A stretch of DNA of 64,000 nt from a virus. Within the stretch, counting starts at the first letter, position 1. Each line of letters begins with the position of its first letter. The notes under the pieces are model-generated. The model made no database searches, was not told where the DNA came from, and saw nothing but the letters and a program-made list of their open reading frames with translations. The translations under genes and the position numbers were made by a program. This document shows positions 34,347-44,687 of the stretch, one piece after another. The DNA lies in IMG/VR virus record IMGVR_UViG_3300027976_000007, positions 78,111 to 142,110 of that record; one strand, written 5' to 3'.

Positions 34347-35293
34347 AGTATTTGTATCTGTCTTTTTAATAACCCTGACATAGATAATGGGGGAGTTTTT
34401 TGTATTATATGGGTAAAATGACGAAAACCTAACTTAGATGGGTCTTTTTCATTTATGTCTACTATATATACTTCTTTACCCATTTTCATAAAATATTCAG
34501 CATGTACTAGACAATGTTTTAAAGCATCTTTATCTAGAGCCAAATATATTTGTTTTACATCAGAAGTAATTATTTTTTTTATTAAGGAATCTTGGATTTT
34601 ATTACTTAACAAAGGGATAGCATTTCTCTTAATAGCCATAGCATCAAAAAATCCTTCACATAATATTATAGGTAAATCCCAATTTATAAACAAATCGAAA
34701 GCTATAATATCTCTGGAAATCTTAGGGTTAAGATAAGGGAGAAATTTATTATTCATAAAGGATCTACCAGTAAAATAATTAAGTTCTCCTAGGGAGTTAT
34801 ATGAAGGGATAATTATTCTATTAGCATATTCCCCATATTCACAATATCCTATATTATGTTTATCAATATCCTCCTGAGTTATATTTCTTTCTTTTAGATA
34901 ATTGAAAGCATGCCTCATTATTAAATCCCTAGGGGTTTTGAAATTTTTAAATTCTTTAGGGAGAGATAAAGAATATTCTACCATATCCGGTAGAGAGGAA
35001 TATAGGTTTGGTGATGATTTGGATGTTAGGTTTTTAAGCTCTAGCCTTAATTTCTTTTCTACTTTTAAGGATTTGAATAGATTTTCAATTTTAGTCCCTT
35101 TAAACCCATGTTTTAGAGAACCACATACCCAACAACTATATTGTCCTGTAGTAATATTTACTTCTAATTTATTCTTTATAGGATGGCAAAAGTTAGGACA
35201 TTTAAATGAATAATTCCCTCCATTTTTCTTATATCCTGGACCTAATACTCTAGTTAATAAATTTAAAACAAGTTCTTCATTCATATAAGACAT
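34343..35293 (-). CDS. DNA primase (DnaG/gp61-like)
   Basis: A 316-residue DnaG-type primase. The zinc-binding region uses C32, C36 or H37, C54 and C57 (YSCWVCGS). Toprim motifs are LCEGFFDAMA (211-220, Glu213) and LALDKDAL (251-258, Asp254 and Asp256). Length is close to T4 gp61 (342). It makes RNA primers for lagging-strand synthesis. It starts eight bases after the -7 box of a TTTG-N20 promoter, so it is probably expressed early, although it sits between late structural genes. An in-frame ATG at codon 4 is a second possible start. Confidence 0.85.
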   Translation of the reverse strand: MSYMNEELVLNLLTRVLGPGYKKNGGNYSFKCPNFCHPIKNKLEVNITTGQYSCWVCGSLKHGFKGTKIENLFKSLKVEKKLRLELKNLTSKSSPNLYSSLPDMVEYSLSLPKEFKNFKTPRDLIMRHAFNYLKERNITQEDIDKHNIGYCEYGEYANRIIIPSYNSLGELNYFTGRSFMNNKFLPYLNPKISRDIIAFDLFINWDLPIILCEGFFDAMAIKRNAIPLLSNKIQDSLIKKIITSDVKQIYLALDKDALKHCLVHAEYFMKMGKEVYIVDINEKDPSKLGFRHFTHIIQKTPPLSMSGLLKRQIQIL

Positions 35294-35301
35294 TTAATAT
35301 T

Positions 35302-35333
35302 AAAATATAACATCAAAATTTAGGGAAAACAAA
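35302..35333 (-). promoter_or_regulatory. TTTG-N20-TATATTTT promoter
   Basis: TTTG at 35330-35333, 20 bases ending in GATGT, then TATATTTT at 35302-35309, only eight bases before the primase ATG. The mRNA leader would be very short. The -33 element abuts the stop of the GIY-YIG gene. Confidence 0.7.
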
Positions 35334-35774
35334 TTATAGAATAATATCCCTGTAAAAGAATCTTCCTTGGATAGAATCATTATAATATTGTTCAGGATAT
35401 TCTATAACTGAATTCGAAAATAAGGCTTTGTTTTCAAAATATGTTAATTGTTTTTTAGTATAATGGACTGAAATGATGGTCTTTATTATATCATCCCCCT
35501 TTTCTATGTCTTTGAGAAGACCTTTATGAGAACCACAATAAGTTTTCCAATCAGATTCTTTTCTGTTTTGTTTGAATTTTATAGGGCGGCCTTTAGAACC
35601 TTGAAGTTCTTTAAGTTCTTTTTTCCCTAATTTCATTTTTCGGTTAAAAAATAGCACTTTCTTTCCTATATAAATCTTACCATTAGATAGGTTTTTTATT
35701 TTATAAATAAACCCATAAACCTCTTCAGGGAAGTCCTCTATTGATTTAAAATTAACACCTTCAAATACCCACAT
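35334..35774 (-). CDS. GIY-YIG-like endonuclease
   Basis: A 146-residue protein whose N-terminus YGFIYKIKNLSNGKIYIGKK (residues 20-39) has the GIY...YIG catalytic-core layout, with a variant first motif (GFIY). An Asn/Tyr-rich NRKESDWKTYCGSHKGL region and FENKALF (Glu near 117, then Asn) fit the remaining core residues. It has no separate DNA-binding domain, so it may be a small homing or repair-type nuclease. It is preceded by a structural gene whose TAA overlaps its ATG, and followed by the primase promoter. Confidence 0.6.
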   Translation of the reverse strand: MWVFEGVNFKSIEDFPEEVYGFIYKIKNLSNGKIYIGKKVLFFNRKMKLGKKELKELQGSKGRPIKFKQNRKESDWKTYCGSHKGLLKDIEKGDDIIKTIISVHYTKKQLTYFENKALFSNSVIEYPEQYYNDSIQGRFFYRDIIL

Positions 35775-36700
35775 TATATGTCAAAGTTTATTATTATATT
35801 GGTATCTATGTCTTGAGATTTTGGTAAAGGTTGAGATAATTTACCTACGGCTATAAGTTCAGAATTTCTATTATATAGCCCTATAGTAGTTATATAAGGT
35901 GAAAATGAAGAACCTGTAACAAAACCATAATACTCATTAGTATCATTAACTAGTAAAGAAGGATTCTGTGAGTAATTAAACTCATTAGCTCTTATTGAAC
36001 ATTGGTATTGGTTCTCATATAACGTAATTGTTGATGAAAAAGACATAGTAATAGCCTCTAAATACGAAGATGTATTATATACTCTATCTCCTATCTCTCT
36101 ACTGTTTATATTTCCTATAGGGAGAATTACTAAACCATGGGAATAAAAAATATTACCTGATTTAAGGTTGGAGCTTAAAGAATTTAAAACATTTCCCTCA
36201 CCATCATCATACAGAGAACTAGAAGCTAAATTATTATCTATCAAAGCAAAGCTGGAAGGGACAATATTTTCTCCAAATAATCTTTGAGGAATAGAAACCA
36301 CTGTTTGGTTATAGGTAGAAGATGATGAAAGAGTTCTAGATTGGGTTATATCTGTTTGTAAGTAATTATCATATCTGGGAGCATTTACTTCACCATAATA
36401 TTTGTCATCTTTAACAAAATATCCAGGTATTAATGAAGGTAAAGGAACTTCATCCCCTCTACTAGAAGACCTATAATTGGAATAATATAATTGCTTTACT
36501 CCATTCCATAATGAATATTTATCATATTCTAAAGATAAACCTGAAGAACTAACCCCATAAGATCCCGGGTTTTCTATAGCGAAAATATTAATCCCCACAT
36601 CACTCCCTGTAATCTCATTTCCGTAAAAAATGAATTCTTTATTTACTTCAAAGGGAGTTATAGTTACATCATTAGTATTGAATTGTTTATAAGCACTCAT
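35774..36700 (-). CDS. Virion structural protein, paralogue of the next upstream gene
   Basis: A 308-residue Ser/Gly/Asn/Tyr-rich protein. The C-terminus NPSLLVNDTNEYYGFVTGSS followed by PYITTIGLYNRNSELIAVGK and LSQPLPK is a conserved ending of structural proteins in T4-like marine phages, and the adjacent 337-residue protein ends the same way. The N-terminal part differs. It lies at the end of the baseplate region. Probably a baseplate-peripheral or fibre-attachment protein; no enzymatic motif. Start beginning MSAYKQFNTNDVTITPF. Confidence 0.65.
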   Translation of the reverse strand: MSAYKQFNTNDVTITPFEVNKEFIFYGNEITGSDVGINIFAIENPGSYGVSSSGLSLEYDKYSLWNGVKQLYYSNYRSSSRGDEVPLPSLIPGYFVKDDKYYGEVNAPRYDNYLQTDITQSRTLSSSSTYNQTVVSIPQRLFGENIVPSSFALIDNNLASSSLYDDGEGNVLNSLSSNLKSGNIFYSHGLVILPIGNINSREIGDRVYNTSSYLEAITMSFSSTITLYENQYQCSIRANEFNYSQNPSLLVNDTNEYYGFVTGSSFSPYITTIGLYNRNSELIAVGKLSQPLPKSQDIDTNIIINFDI

Positions 36701-36716
36701 CTAATGTTGTTGTAGG

Positions 36717-37730
36717 TTAAAATGTTAATTTCGCTCTAATCAATAGCTCTCTAGTAAAGTCTTTTAATAAAGGTCTTGAAAGTTTAGCTACGGCTAGAAG
36801 TTCTTGATTTGAATTATATAATCCTATGGTAGTTATATAAGTTTGAGGGTTGTCTATAAAAGAGTTATATAATATAGTTCCAGTTGAACCCGATATGAAT
36901 GAAGGGTTTGTAGAGTAATTATATTCATTATTTCTACCTCTCACAAATATATAATCTGAAGATAATGTTTCTTTACTGTTAAGAGTAAATTCACCAGAGG
37001 CATTTAAGGCTTCATATAAAAGTTGAGGGTTATTATTGTTAGTATTTGAATTTCTCAAAGTACTTAAACCAACACCTCCGGCGGCAATAGAACCATTTAA
37101 AGCTTCTCCACTTAATATAATTAAGCCTACATCTGGTAATAACCAACCGTAAGAACCTGAATTTATAGTCCAACCATTATTATTAACTCCAGTATAAATT
37201 GTTCCTGATGATCCCGATACTATATTATATCTTCTTCCCGCGTCTGTAAATACAGCACTTCCATTGAGAGAGCTATCATCTGTAAGAGATATTTCATTTG
37301 CGGAACCAGAGAGTTTTAATGTCATGGTTCCGGGTAATATTGATTCTTTGTATCCTGCTCTCTCTATGGGTAAAGCATAAAAATATCCAGATGTTTGGTT
37401 TCCAAATACAAAGCTAGAATTTTCATCCCCTAAGACTAAGGTTCTATATTGACCATAATTGGTTTTTGAAGGGGAAGCCCCATTAACTGCGGCGTTATAA
37501 AGACTACTTCCACTACCCTGAGAATCACAATAAGCTATACTAAATTGGCTTAATCCTTCTGTTCCTACTGTAGCATAAATGTTATAGTAGAATCTTCCGG
37601 TATTACTAGCCTCCTGAGTGGAGGATGTAAAGAATGAAGTTAATGTTGGGGAGTTTCCCTCCCATACTGTTGTAGTTATAGGTTCAGAGGCTATTAATAA
37701 ATCTCTAGGGTCAAATTGGGTAAATGCCAT
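36717..37730 (-). CDS. Virion structural protein, paralogue pair
   Basis: A 337-residue protein with beginning MAFTQFDPRDLLIASEPITT and the conserved ending NPSFISGSTGT, then TYITTIGLYNSNQELLAVAK and LSRPL. The shared start and ending with the 308-residue neighbour show tandem gene duplication and divergence in the middle. Rich in Gly, Ser, Asn and Thr, typical of phage beta structure. A degenerate version of the late element (TTTCATAATAAAA) lies before the ATG. Likely a baseplate or fibre-associated protein. Confidence 0.65.
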   Translation of the reverse strand: MAFTQFDPRDLLIASEPITTTVWEGNSPTLTSFFTSSTQEASNTGRFYYNIYATVGTEGLSQFSIAYCDSQGSGSSLYNAAVNGASPSKTNYGQYRTLVLGDENSSFVFGNQTSGYFYALPIERAGYKESILPGTMTLKLSGSANEISLTDDSSLNGSAVFTDAGRRYNIVSGSSGTIYTGVNNNGWTINSGSYGWLLPDVGLIILSGEALNGSIAAGGVGLSTLRNSNTNNNNPQLLYEALNASGEFTLNSKETLSSDYIFVRGRNNEYNYSTNPSFISGSTGTILYNSFIDNPQTYITTIGLYNSNQELLAVAKLSRPLLKDFTRELLIRAKLTF

Positions 37731-37748
37731 ATTGTTATTTGTTTTTTA

Positions 37749-38432
37749 TTATGAAACTGTTTGGGTTGTGATTTTAGATATAGTAATTGGGATTTGAAGT
37801 CTAGCCCCACTATCTCTACCTATTACAGTTAAAGTACTATATAAAGAAGTGTCACTCCCAAATAAACTATTAACCCCAGTAGCTATAAGAGTTAAAGAAG
37901 TTCCTATAACAGCTCTAGAAATATTAGTTCCTATGGTTGATGAAGATTGGATTTGAGAATTATCCGTGGCTTTTCTTCCTATATTAACTCCTGTTCCTGT
38001 GATAGTGCTAAATAATCTAGCGTCTCCTACTATAAATTGATATCCTGAAGATTCATGAGTTGAATTATTTCCTAAATATGAAAGTGTTTGAGGTGTAATA
38101 GTTTTTTCTGAAGTTTGGAGCATAGTAATATTACCCTGACCAATAGATAAAGTAGGCATTTTTGAAGTCCCTCTAGGTAAAGTAGTAAGTTTATACTTCA
38201 TTATCTGATTCTCATCGGGGAATGCTTCCAATAAAGGCATATTTTCTATGGCTTCTCCATAATATGCTGATCCTGAGGGATGTGTAGGGTTGAATAGAGT
38301 ATAGTCTATTTCATCATCTGATAATGCGAATTGAGTAATTTTAAAAGTTCCATCACCTCTAGCCAGAAGTTCTCTTCCTTTTTTTGTTAATATCGCGTCT
38401 ACAGTTATGAGTTGATTGTTAAGATAGCCCAT
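37749..38432 (-). CDS. Virion structural protein, baseplate region
   Basis: A 227-residue protein starting MGYLNNQLITVDAILTKKGR, then ELLARGDGTFKITQFALSDD, a pattern recurring in proteins that precede the paralogous pair in marine T4-like phages. A PLLEAFPDENQIMKYKL segment follows, and the end is Ser/Thr-rich beta structure. No catalytic motif. It heads the three-gene structural unit under an exact ATATTTATAA element 26 bases before the ATG. Specific baseplate role unknown. Confidence 0.65.
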   Translation of the reverse strand: MGYLNNQLITVDAILTKKGRELLARGDGTFKITQFALSDDEIDYTLFNPTHPSGSAYYGEAIENMPLLEAFPDENQIMKYKLTTLPRGTSKMPTLSIGQGNITMLQTSEKTITPQTLSYLGNNSTHESSGYQFIVGDARLFSTITGTGVNIGRKATDNSQIQSSSTIGTNISRAVIGTSLTLIATGVNSLFGSDTSLYSTLTVIGRDSGARLQIPITISKITTQTVS

Positions 38433-38458
38433 GAATTTTTTATTTAATTGTTAATTTA

Positions 38459-38468
38459 TTATAAATAT
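38459..38468 (-). promoter_or_regulatory. Late-type promoter element ATATTTATAA
   Basis: Exact element 26 bases upstream of the ATG at 38432, right after the end of the 2067-residue gene. Confidence 0.55.
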
Positions 38469-38483
38469 GCGTTTTTGTTTTTT

Positions 38484-41400
38484 TCAACCAAATGAATTTT
38501 TCTCTTTTAATATATCAATTAAACCTTGTATATTATTCTTTTGTGTTATAGAGAAATCATTTGGTATTATAAATCCTCCCCCTGTTATATTATTATTACC
38601 TAATACTCCTTGGGGGGGTGTTTGGTATATTATTATTCTATTATCTTTTTCTTCTCTTCTTCTGATAATAATGTTATCTATTTCCCCATTTGCTATGTTT
38701 AAGGTTGAAGGATCAGGAGATACATTTATTTTATTGAATAAGGAAGAAGAATGTATAGTGTTTGTAGGGTTGGTAGGGCTGGAACCTGAATATTGGTATA
38801 GAGATCCTACCCCATCTTCACTTGATACTGAAGTTACTATGAATTCTTGAGTTATATGAGGCTGTTTAGCGCTCCCCCCCATTGGGAGATAAGTAATTTG
38901 TATTTCATCATTCTGTTTTATGATAAAAGGTAAAAGTTGGGTAGAATATCCAGCAATACTAGAAGAAGAAAAATTAAAGGTATGATAATTTTTATAATCC
39001 CCTTTTGAAGTTGAGAGAGATAATGAACTGTTTATAGGAAAACCTAATATATACCCTTCACCTAAAGAATAAGTTGTAGGTTGGTTTAACTCTAATACTG
39101 TATTAATAGAATTGATTAGACCTAATCCTGGACCATAAAAACTACATACTTCTCCTGTGGTGATATTTAATGATTGAGATACTTTTATATTACTTCCCCC
39201 TAATATAAAGCTATTGCTTGAGGTTATTAATAAGGGACCGTAAACTGTATTACCTATGGTATAACTTAATTCAAATCTATAAGTTTCTTGGAAGGATGAA
39301 GTCGTAAAGGACATTGCAGGGCTTGAATTAGGGAAATTATTAGGGGAAGGACCATATAGTCCTGTAGTAGTAGCCCCAATAATGTTATACTGTATTCCCC
39401 CTTGGAAAATTTTAGATTTTTTCTCTTTTAAAGTACTATAATTAATACTACTTGATATGTTAGAATCATATAAAATTAAAGAATCTCTATTTTTCTCAAA
39501 CGCGCTGCTTACTATTTGCAAGAAATCTGAATTCCCTTTTGTTTTTAATGTAGGTGTGTTTATTTTAAAATTTGTAACGTTTATATCTTCTTGTGGTGAT
39601 TCTATTAGGGTATCGATTTCAAAAATATAAGTTCCTTCTAGAGCTAAATTTGAATATGAACTTTTAAAGTGAGCAAAATATCTAGGGTAGGAATTTATAA
39701 CAGATTCATTTCCATAAGAAACATCTCCATCCCAACTTCCACTATCACCATTTATAAAGGAGATTGATGAAGATCGGGGGGTATAATAATTATAATTTAC
39801 ACTTTTAAGCTTAGACCCTAAATATCGAGGTTGGGTGAAGGACTTCTGATGATAGTTACTATCTGGAGTCTCTACTCTAGAGGCTTTATTTTGTTTTATG
39901 AGATTTAGGTTAGAAGGAAGATGCATACCCGATTGATATTCTATAGATTGGATATGTTTACTTTTTCTTATCCCTTCATCATTATTAAGGAGGGCGTTGA
40001 AGTCTGAATTTGAAAATATAAAGTCTGAAGGAAGAATAGGAGAGAAGTTATAAAGCACGTTGGATGTTGTGGTTAAAGAGAAATCTGAAGATCCACTGTT
40101 TATTCTTCCATCAATATTATATTGGAAATATGTATTAGTATCGTCTGTGCTTTCTCCTTGGGATTCTATTAAATTATATTCATTATTTATGATAGATCCA
40201 GATAAGTTATATACCCCTTGAGATTGAGGGGTTCCATTATAATCTAAAGTTATTTGAAAGGTAGGGTTATTTGCTAAAGTATTAATATTATTAATAGTAT
40301 CTCCCCCATTAAGACTTAACCTATTGAATATGAAAGAGGTAGGGATCCATTTAGCTATATCACTCCCTGAATTAAAGTATGTTAGGGGGTACATATTTAC
40401 ACTCGCCGTCCCTATATTATATATATTTTTAATATGGAAATCTCTTTGGGTTTTAAATGATCCTAAATATAAAGTTTTGGAGGCAAAACCACCTGAAGGA
40501 GTAACCAAACTAAAACTTGATCTGAAAAGTCTTCTATCTTTTTGATATTTGAATATTCTGTATTGTTTCGTATTTTGAACCCATAATTTATCATCTGTTG
40601 GGATGCCTAATAAGGAAGATGCTATTTTACCTGAAGAGGGGGTTCCCGGGAGGTAGGGGTCTACATTTCCTGTTTCTAAATCAAAATAAAAATAAGGTGC
40701 TCTTACATTTTGGGGGTATTTCTTTTCATTAGGGTATAAATAATCCCCCCATCCGGGAATTGTAGGGTTATCTCTTCCATCTAGAGTTTCAGGTTTGTTT
40801 TTTGTCCAAAGAGCTATTGAAGCTAAAGAATAAGTAGGGGCGGTGCGTGCTAAATATAAAGATAGTATTACAGCATCTGTTTCTGGTGGGGGATTATTTG
40901 TCATTAATTCTTCTATCTCTAAAGCTGACGTATAATCACTACTCACGTAATAATGGATATCTACTGAATATGAAGGGTAATTTATACTTGAAGTTATTAG
41001 AGTATGATAGAATATAGGTTCACCTTTAAAGGAAGAATATGGGTTATTAAAGAGAGATTGGGTTGTTATAGGAAGTTCAGTTCCTTCATATTCTCCATTA
41101 TAAAATTCTTTTTGTGTATCTTCAATTTTTTCTATTATTCCTATAGGCGTATGTTGGGATGAAGTATAAGATTGATTAAATGAAGGATTATTATAAGGAT
41201 TTAATACCCCCCCAGGGCCTTCAGTAAAGGAATAAATTTCTGTAGGAGGGATTGAGGCTGTTATTTCAATATTTTTAAATGATATAGATTCATTCATCGA
41301 TGAAGACGAATTAGTTGCCACCTTAGTATTTATAGTAAATTGGGTGGGGTGGACTCTATTTCTTTCTAATAAATGTTGTTTAATTATTATACCAGTATTA

Positions 41401-44400
41401 ACTTTAGTTCTGGCGGGGGTATAGGCTTTTATTGAAGAAAATAAGGAATTATCATAATATTTGATAAGACGTATATAGTCCTGTAAATTACCTTTTGAGT
41501 ATTTTTTAAAGTATTCCTTGGCTATTACTCTAAGTTGAGGGTAAAATACTGAACCTGTAGTCATGAATCTAGGATCTCCTAAAGTATCTGATATAAAGTT
41601 ATATCCAAGAGATTGGATAATATCATCATTCACTTCATCTTGAGGGGAGAATCCTACCTCTAACATCGTTGTATCTTCTACATAACTCCTACTTACTTGA
41701 TAATCTTGTTGTATAGAAGTTTCTCTAGATAATAGATTTCCATAATATGGATTATTCTTTATTTGGATTTTATTTGAAATCTTATTATTAACCCCAGAAG
41801 AAGGTTGGTTCATAAAATAAACCTCAACATTAGAAGTACTTAAATCCCCACTAGAAGTTAATTCTGAAGTTAATGAATACCCTGATGTTACTACTCCATC
41901 ATATATGAAAGAGCCTGTAATTAAAGAAGGAACTTCATTATATGTAGAAGGATGTGATGAAGAATAGTATGTAGTACTAACCCCTGAAGGTAAAGTGAAT
42001 TTAGTTTCAAGTTCGTTTCCTAAAGGGGCTCTAAAAGCCAACATATCAAAAGAACTTTCTGGACCTGTAACAGAATTACCTTCTATAGATTCAGGGTTCA
42101 TTACAAAACTATTAAAAGAATTTCCGTTCAGAGGTTTTGTGTAATATCTAAGTTCTTGGAAAGATCCTGTGAATTGTACCCCTGAGACATTTAATATTTT
42201 AGTAGTACCTTTTATTTGAGTACCATCTTTCCCTCCACCTAACAATAAACCTACACCAGCACCAGAAGATGTAGATTCAAACATGGTATTATATAATTGA
42301 GCCCCCGCATCAGAACTACCTGTAATTATGAAACTAGCAGAAGCTTGGAATCCTAAAGAATTTCCATCAGAACCATTATATTGTTTATTTTTAGCATATA
42401 AAGTATAAGTAATATCATTAGCACTACCTTTAGTAGTAGCTCCTTCTCGTTTCAATAATACACTCCACCATCCCTTATCGAAGAAGGGTAAATAAATATC
42501 ATCACTTTCTATAAAATTCCCACTATTATCCCCTAATACAAAATTTAAAGTTCCATATTCACCGTAAGGGTTTGAACCTGTACCTTGATAGTTCCCTAAA
42601 GATTGAGTTGCATAATTTAAAGTTATACCAAAACCACATCCATCAGAAGTTGAAGAATTTAAGTTAGATATTAAAGATTGAGTGAAATGAGATTCATCAG
42701 GAATTCCTAAAGTTTGAAATCTAAAAGCTATAGATGAAGGTACATTTCTTTCCCCTTTAAGGAATGAACTATAAGTTTCTTCCCATGGGGTTATTAAAGT
42801 ATAATATGAAGCATTAGAATTAGTTTTAAAAGCATAACTAAATCTGTTATACCAATCATCATAATCATTGTCATTATCTTTATTCTTACCTCCGAATTCA
42901 TTTATTCTAAGAATAGTATTAGGTATTCCCCAAACGTTTATAAGCTGTCTTAACCCCGAAATTGTACCTTTTTTCTTTATTAAATATGAAAGGTTATGAT
43001 AAAGACGTTTTAAAATTTCTTTATTTATTTTATCTAAAGCGTAAGGAAATGATTGGATTATATTAGGGGTACTTCCACTTACATTTACGGCTATATAATC
43101 ATTTATAAATTCACTCCCCGTGGAGGGGGCATAATATCCATCATTTTCCCCTATTAACCCTATGAAATTATCTGTATTTTTTGATGTGACTGAAGTAAAT
43201 CCTAAACTGTCTATAGCATCTTTTATTAACCCTAAAGGAAGACCTTGGTCTAGATTGTTAGTTGTATTATATCTTTCACTTAAAGCTTTAGTATACATCC
43301 AAACTTCATCAAAATGTTGACCTACCATATTAGAAAATTCTATATATTGGTTATTGTCATCATTGTCTCTTATAAATTCTGGTATTGTATAATATAACCA
43401 GTTTTGGTTTTTATTATCATAAAGAGATGCTGATAAAATATATCCTCCATAATATTGATGGTTTTCTATATCATTTCCCATCCAGGTTAACACTTGGGTA
43501 CTTCCTGTATTTAAAAGAGTATAGGGGTAATTAGACCCAGTTTTAGGATATGAAAATGAAGAACTGTTATAATATTGATAGTATTCAAAATCATCAAAGT
43601 TCTTTATAGTATTTTCTATCCTAGAATAAAAAGAATTTATTGTAGGAGAAGAGGAAGTTGTTGAGGTTAATAGGCTAATTTGATCCTCCCAACCTTGTAT
43701 ATTTGATACTTTTTTATAAAAATTATTTATTCTTGATTTAGCAGAAGAAAAGTTAACAAACTCATTGAAAGTACCATATGAATAATTAGGGGTGATTTTA
43801 ACCCCCTCATCTTTTAATATTTTTAAGAGGTTGAATTTTGAAGCTGAAGAATTGGTTTCCATCAAATCATTTTCTGATTTCAATTCAGTTGATGGGTTCT
43901 GTTTAGCTTTGAAATCAAGGTTTGTGTTTGGGCCTTGTAAATATGTTATATTTTTTCGTTGTGAGGGGTCTGTAGATAGAAATGTAACTTCATAAGCTTT
44001 ACTCTCACCTACTTTTATAACTACATTAAGTTCATCTTTAACATTATAGTTTGAGGGAAGGGGTTGGTATAATTTAACTATAACTTTCCCATCATCTTCA
44101 TTTCCTACATAATCTATATTAATACCTATAGAATAATTATTATCCCCTAAATTAAGATAAAACTCATCAAAATAAGGACTTAAACCTTTTAAAACTTGGG
44201 AACCAGATTGAATATTTTCTAATTCTTCCTTCAGGGTTTTTACTAAAGGAATTATATTCTTTGAATTTATATAATTACTCTTTAAAGATACCTCTGTTCT
44301 ATCCGAAGATATTTCGTTTATATAATATTTTTTGTCTTGAGATGATCCTAATTTATATTTAATGAAATTATAAACCCCATAAAGTTTACCTCTATCGAAT

Positions 44401-44687
44401 CCCAATCTAGATAAATCATAGTCAGGAGATACTATTATAGAATTGGTATTGGTTTTTCCCTTTATGCTAGTATTAGAACCATCAACCGACCAACCTGTAT
44501 ATGAATAGTCTGAGTGTAGGGTTTCTTTGTTAGAATCATAAACATGAAATTCCATAGTATCTTCCCCTGGATCATAAGACCCTTCCAATTCATAGTTCGG
44601 AATTAGGGTTTGATCAATATTATTAAAACCCCCTTTAGATAAAAGATAGGGATTAATAGTATTTATTGAAGAAGAAATATTATTCAT
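38484..44687 (-). CDS. Giant baseplate protein (gp7-like, with lectin-like domain)
   Basis: A 2067-residue protein, the largest in the window. Near residues 560-590 the stretch NLSYLIKKKGTISGLRQLIN then VWGIPNTILRINEFGGK is typical of tail proteins of the P2 gpI/T4 gp7 baseplate-wedge type. Residues about 670-880 look like an inserted LamG-type jelly roll (FDKGWWSVLLKREG, SFQELRYYTKPL). The remainder is Ser/Tyr/Asn-rich beta structure. T4 gp7 is 1032 residues, so this version is about twice as long, perhaps combining wedge and fibre-docking roles. It follows gp6 and gp8-position genes. Start overlaps the preceding small gene by 8 bases. Confidence 0.65.
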   Translation of the reverse strand: MNNISSSINTINPYLLSKGGFNNIDQTLIPNYELEGSYDPGEDTMEFHVYDSNKETLHSDYSYTGWSVDGSNTSIKGKTNTNSIIVSPDYDLSRLGFDRGKLYGVYNFIKYKLGSSQDKKYYINEISSDRTEVSLKSNYINSKNIIPLVKTLKEELENIQSGSQVLKGLSPYFDEFYLNLGDNNYSIGINIDYVGNEDDGKVIVKLYQPLPSNYNVKDELNVVIKVGESKAYEVTFLSTDPSQRKNITYLQGPNTNLDFKAKQNPSTELKSENDLMETNSSASKFNLLKILKDEGVKITPNYSYGTFNEFVNFSSAKSRINNFYKKVSNIQGWEDQISLLTSTTSSSPTINSFYSRIENTIKNFDDFEYYQYYNSSSFSYPKTGSNYPYTLLNTGSTQVLTWMGNDIENHQYYGGYILSASLYDNKNQNWLYYTIPEFIRDNDDNNQYIEFSNMVGQHFDEVWMYTKALSERYNTTNNLDQGLPLGLIKDAIDSLGFTSVTSKNTDNFIGLIGENDGYYAPSTGSEFINDYIAVNVSGSTPNIIQSFPYALDKINKEILKRLYHNLSYLIKKKGTISGLRQLINVWGIPNTILRINEFGGKNKDNDNDYDDWYNRFSYAFKTNSNASYYTLITPWEETYSSFLKGERNVPSSIAFRFQTLGIPDESHFTQSLISNLNSSTSDGCGFGITLNYATQSLGNYQGTGSNPYGEYGTLNFVLGDNSGNFIESDDIYLPFFDKGWWSVLLKREGATTKGSANDITYTLYAKNKQYNGSDGNSLGFQASASFIITGSSDAGAQLYNTMFESTSSGAGVGLLLGGGKDGTQIKGTTKILNVSGVQFTGSFQELRYYTKPLNGNSFNSFVMNPESIEGNSVTGPESSFDMLAFRAPLGNELETKFTLPSGVSTTYYSSSHPSTYNEVPSLITGSFIYDGVVTSGYSLTSELTSSGDLSTSNVEVYFMNQPSSGVNNKISNKIQIKNNPYYGNLLSRETSIQQDYQVSRSYVEDTTMLEVGFSPQDEVNDDIIQSLGYNFISDTLGDPRFMTTGSVFYPQLRVIAKEYFKKYSKGNLQDYIRLIKYYDNSLFSSIKAYTPARTKVNTGIIIKQHLLERNRVHPTQFTINTKVATNSSSSMNESISFKNIEITASIPPTEIYSFTEGPGGVLNPYNNPSFNQSYTSSQHTPIGIIEKIEDTQKEFYNGEYEGTELPITTQSLFNNPYSSFKGEPIFYHTLITSSINYPSYSVDIHYYVSSDYTSALEIEELMTNNPPPETDAVILSLYLARTAPTYSLASIALWTKNKPETLDGRDNPTIPGWGDYLYPNEKKYPQNVRAPYFYFDLETGNVDPYLPGTPSSGKIASSLLGIPTDDKLWVQNTKQYRIFKYQKDRRLFRSSFSLVTPSGGFASKTLYLGSFKTQRDFHIKNIYNIGTASVNMYPLTYFNSGSDIAKWIPTSFIFNRLSLNGGDTINNINTLANNPTFQITLDYNGTPQSQGVYNLSGSIINNEYNLIESQGESTDDTNTYFQYNIDGRINSGSSDFSLTTTSNVLYNFSPILPSDFIFSNSDFNALLNNDEGIRKSKHIQSIEYQSGMHLPSNLNLIKQNKASRVETPDSNYHQKSFTQPRYLGSKLKSVNYNYYTPRSSSISFINGDSGSWDGDVSYGNESVINSYPRYFAHFKSSYSNLALEGTYIFEIDTLIESPQEDINVTNFKINTPTLKTKGNSDFLQIVSSAFEKNRDSLILYDSNISSSINYSTLKEKKSKIFQGGIQYNIIGATTTGLYGPSPNNFPNSSPAMSFTTSSFQETYRFELSYTIGNTVYGPLLITSSNSFILGGSNIKVSQSLNITTGEVCSFYGPGLGLINSINTVLELNQPTTYSLGEGYILGFPINSSLSLSTSKGDYKNYHTFNFSSSSIAGYSTQLLPFIIKQNDEIQITYLPMGGSAKQPHITQEFIVTSVSSEDGVGSLYQYSGSSPTNPTNTIHSSSLFNKINVSPDPSTLNIANGEIDNIIIRRREEKDNRIIIYQTPPQGVLGNNNITGGGFIIPNDFSITQKNNIQGLIDILKEKNSFG

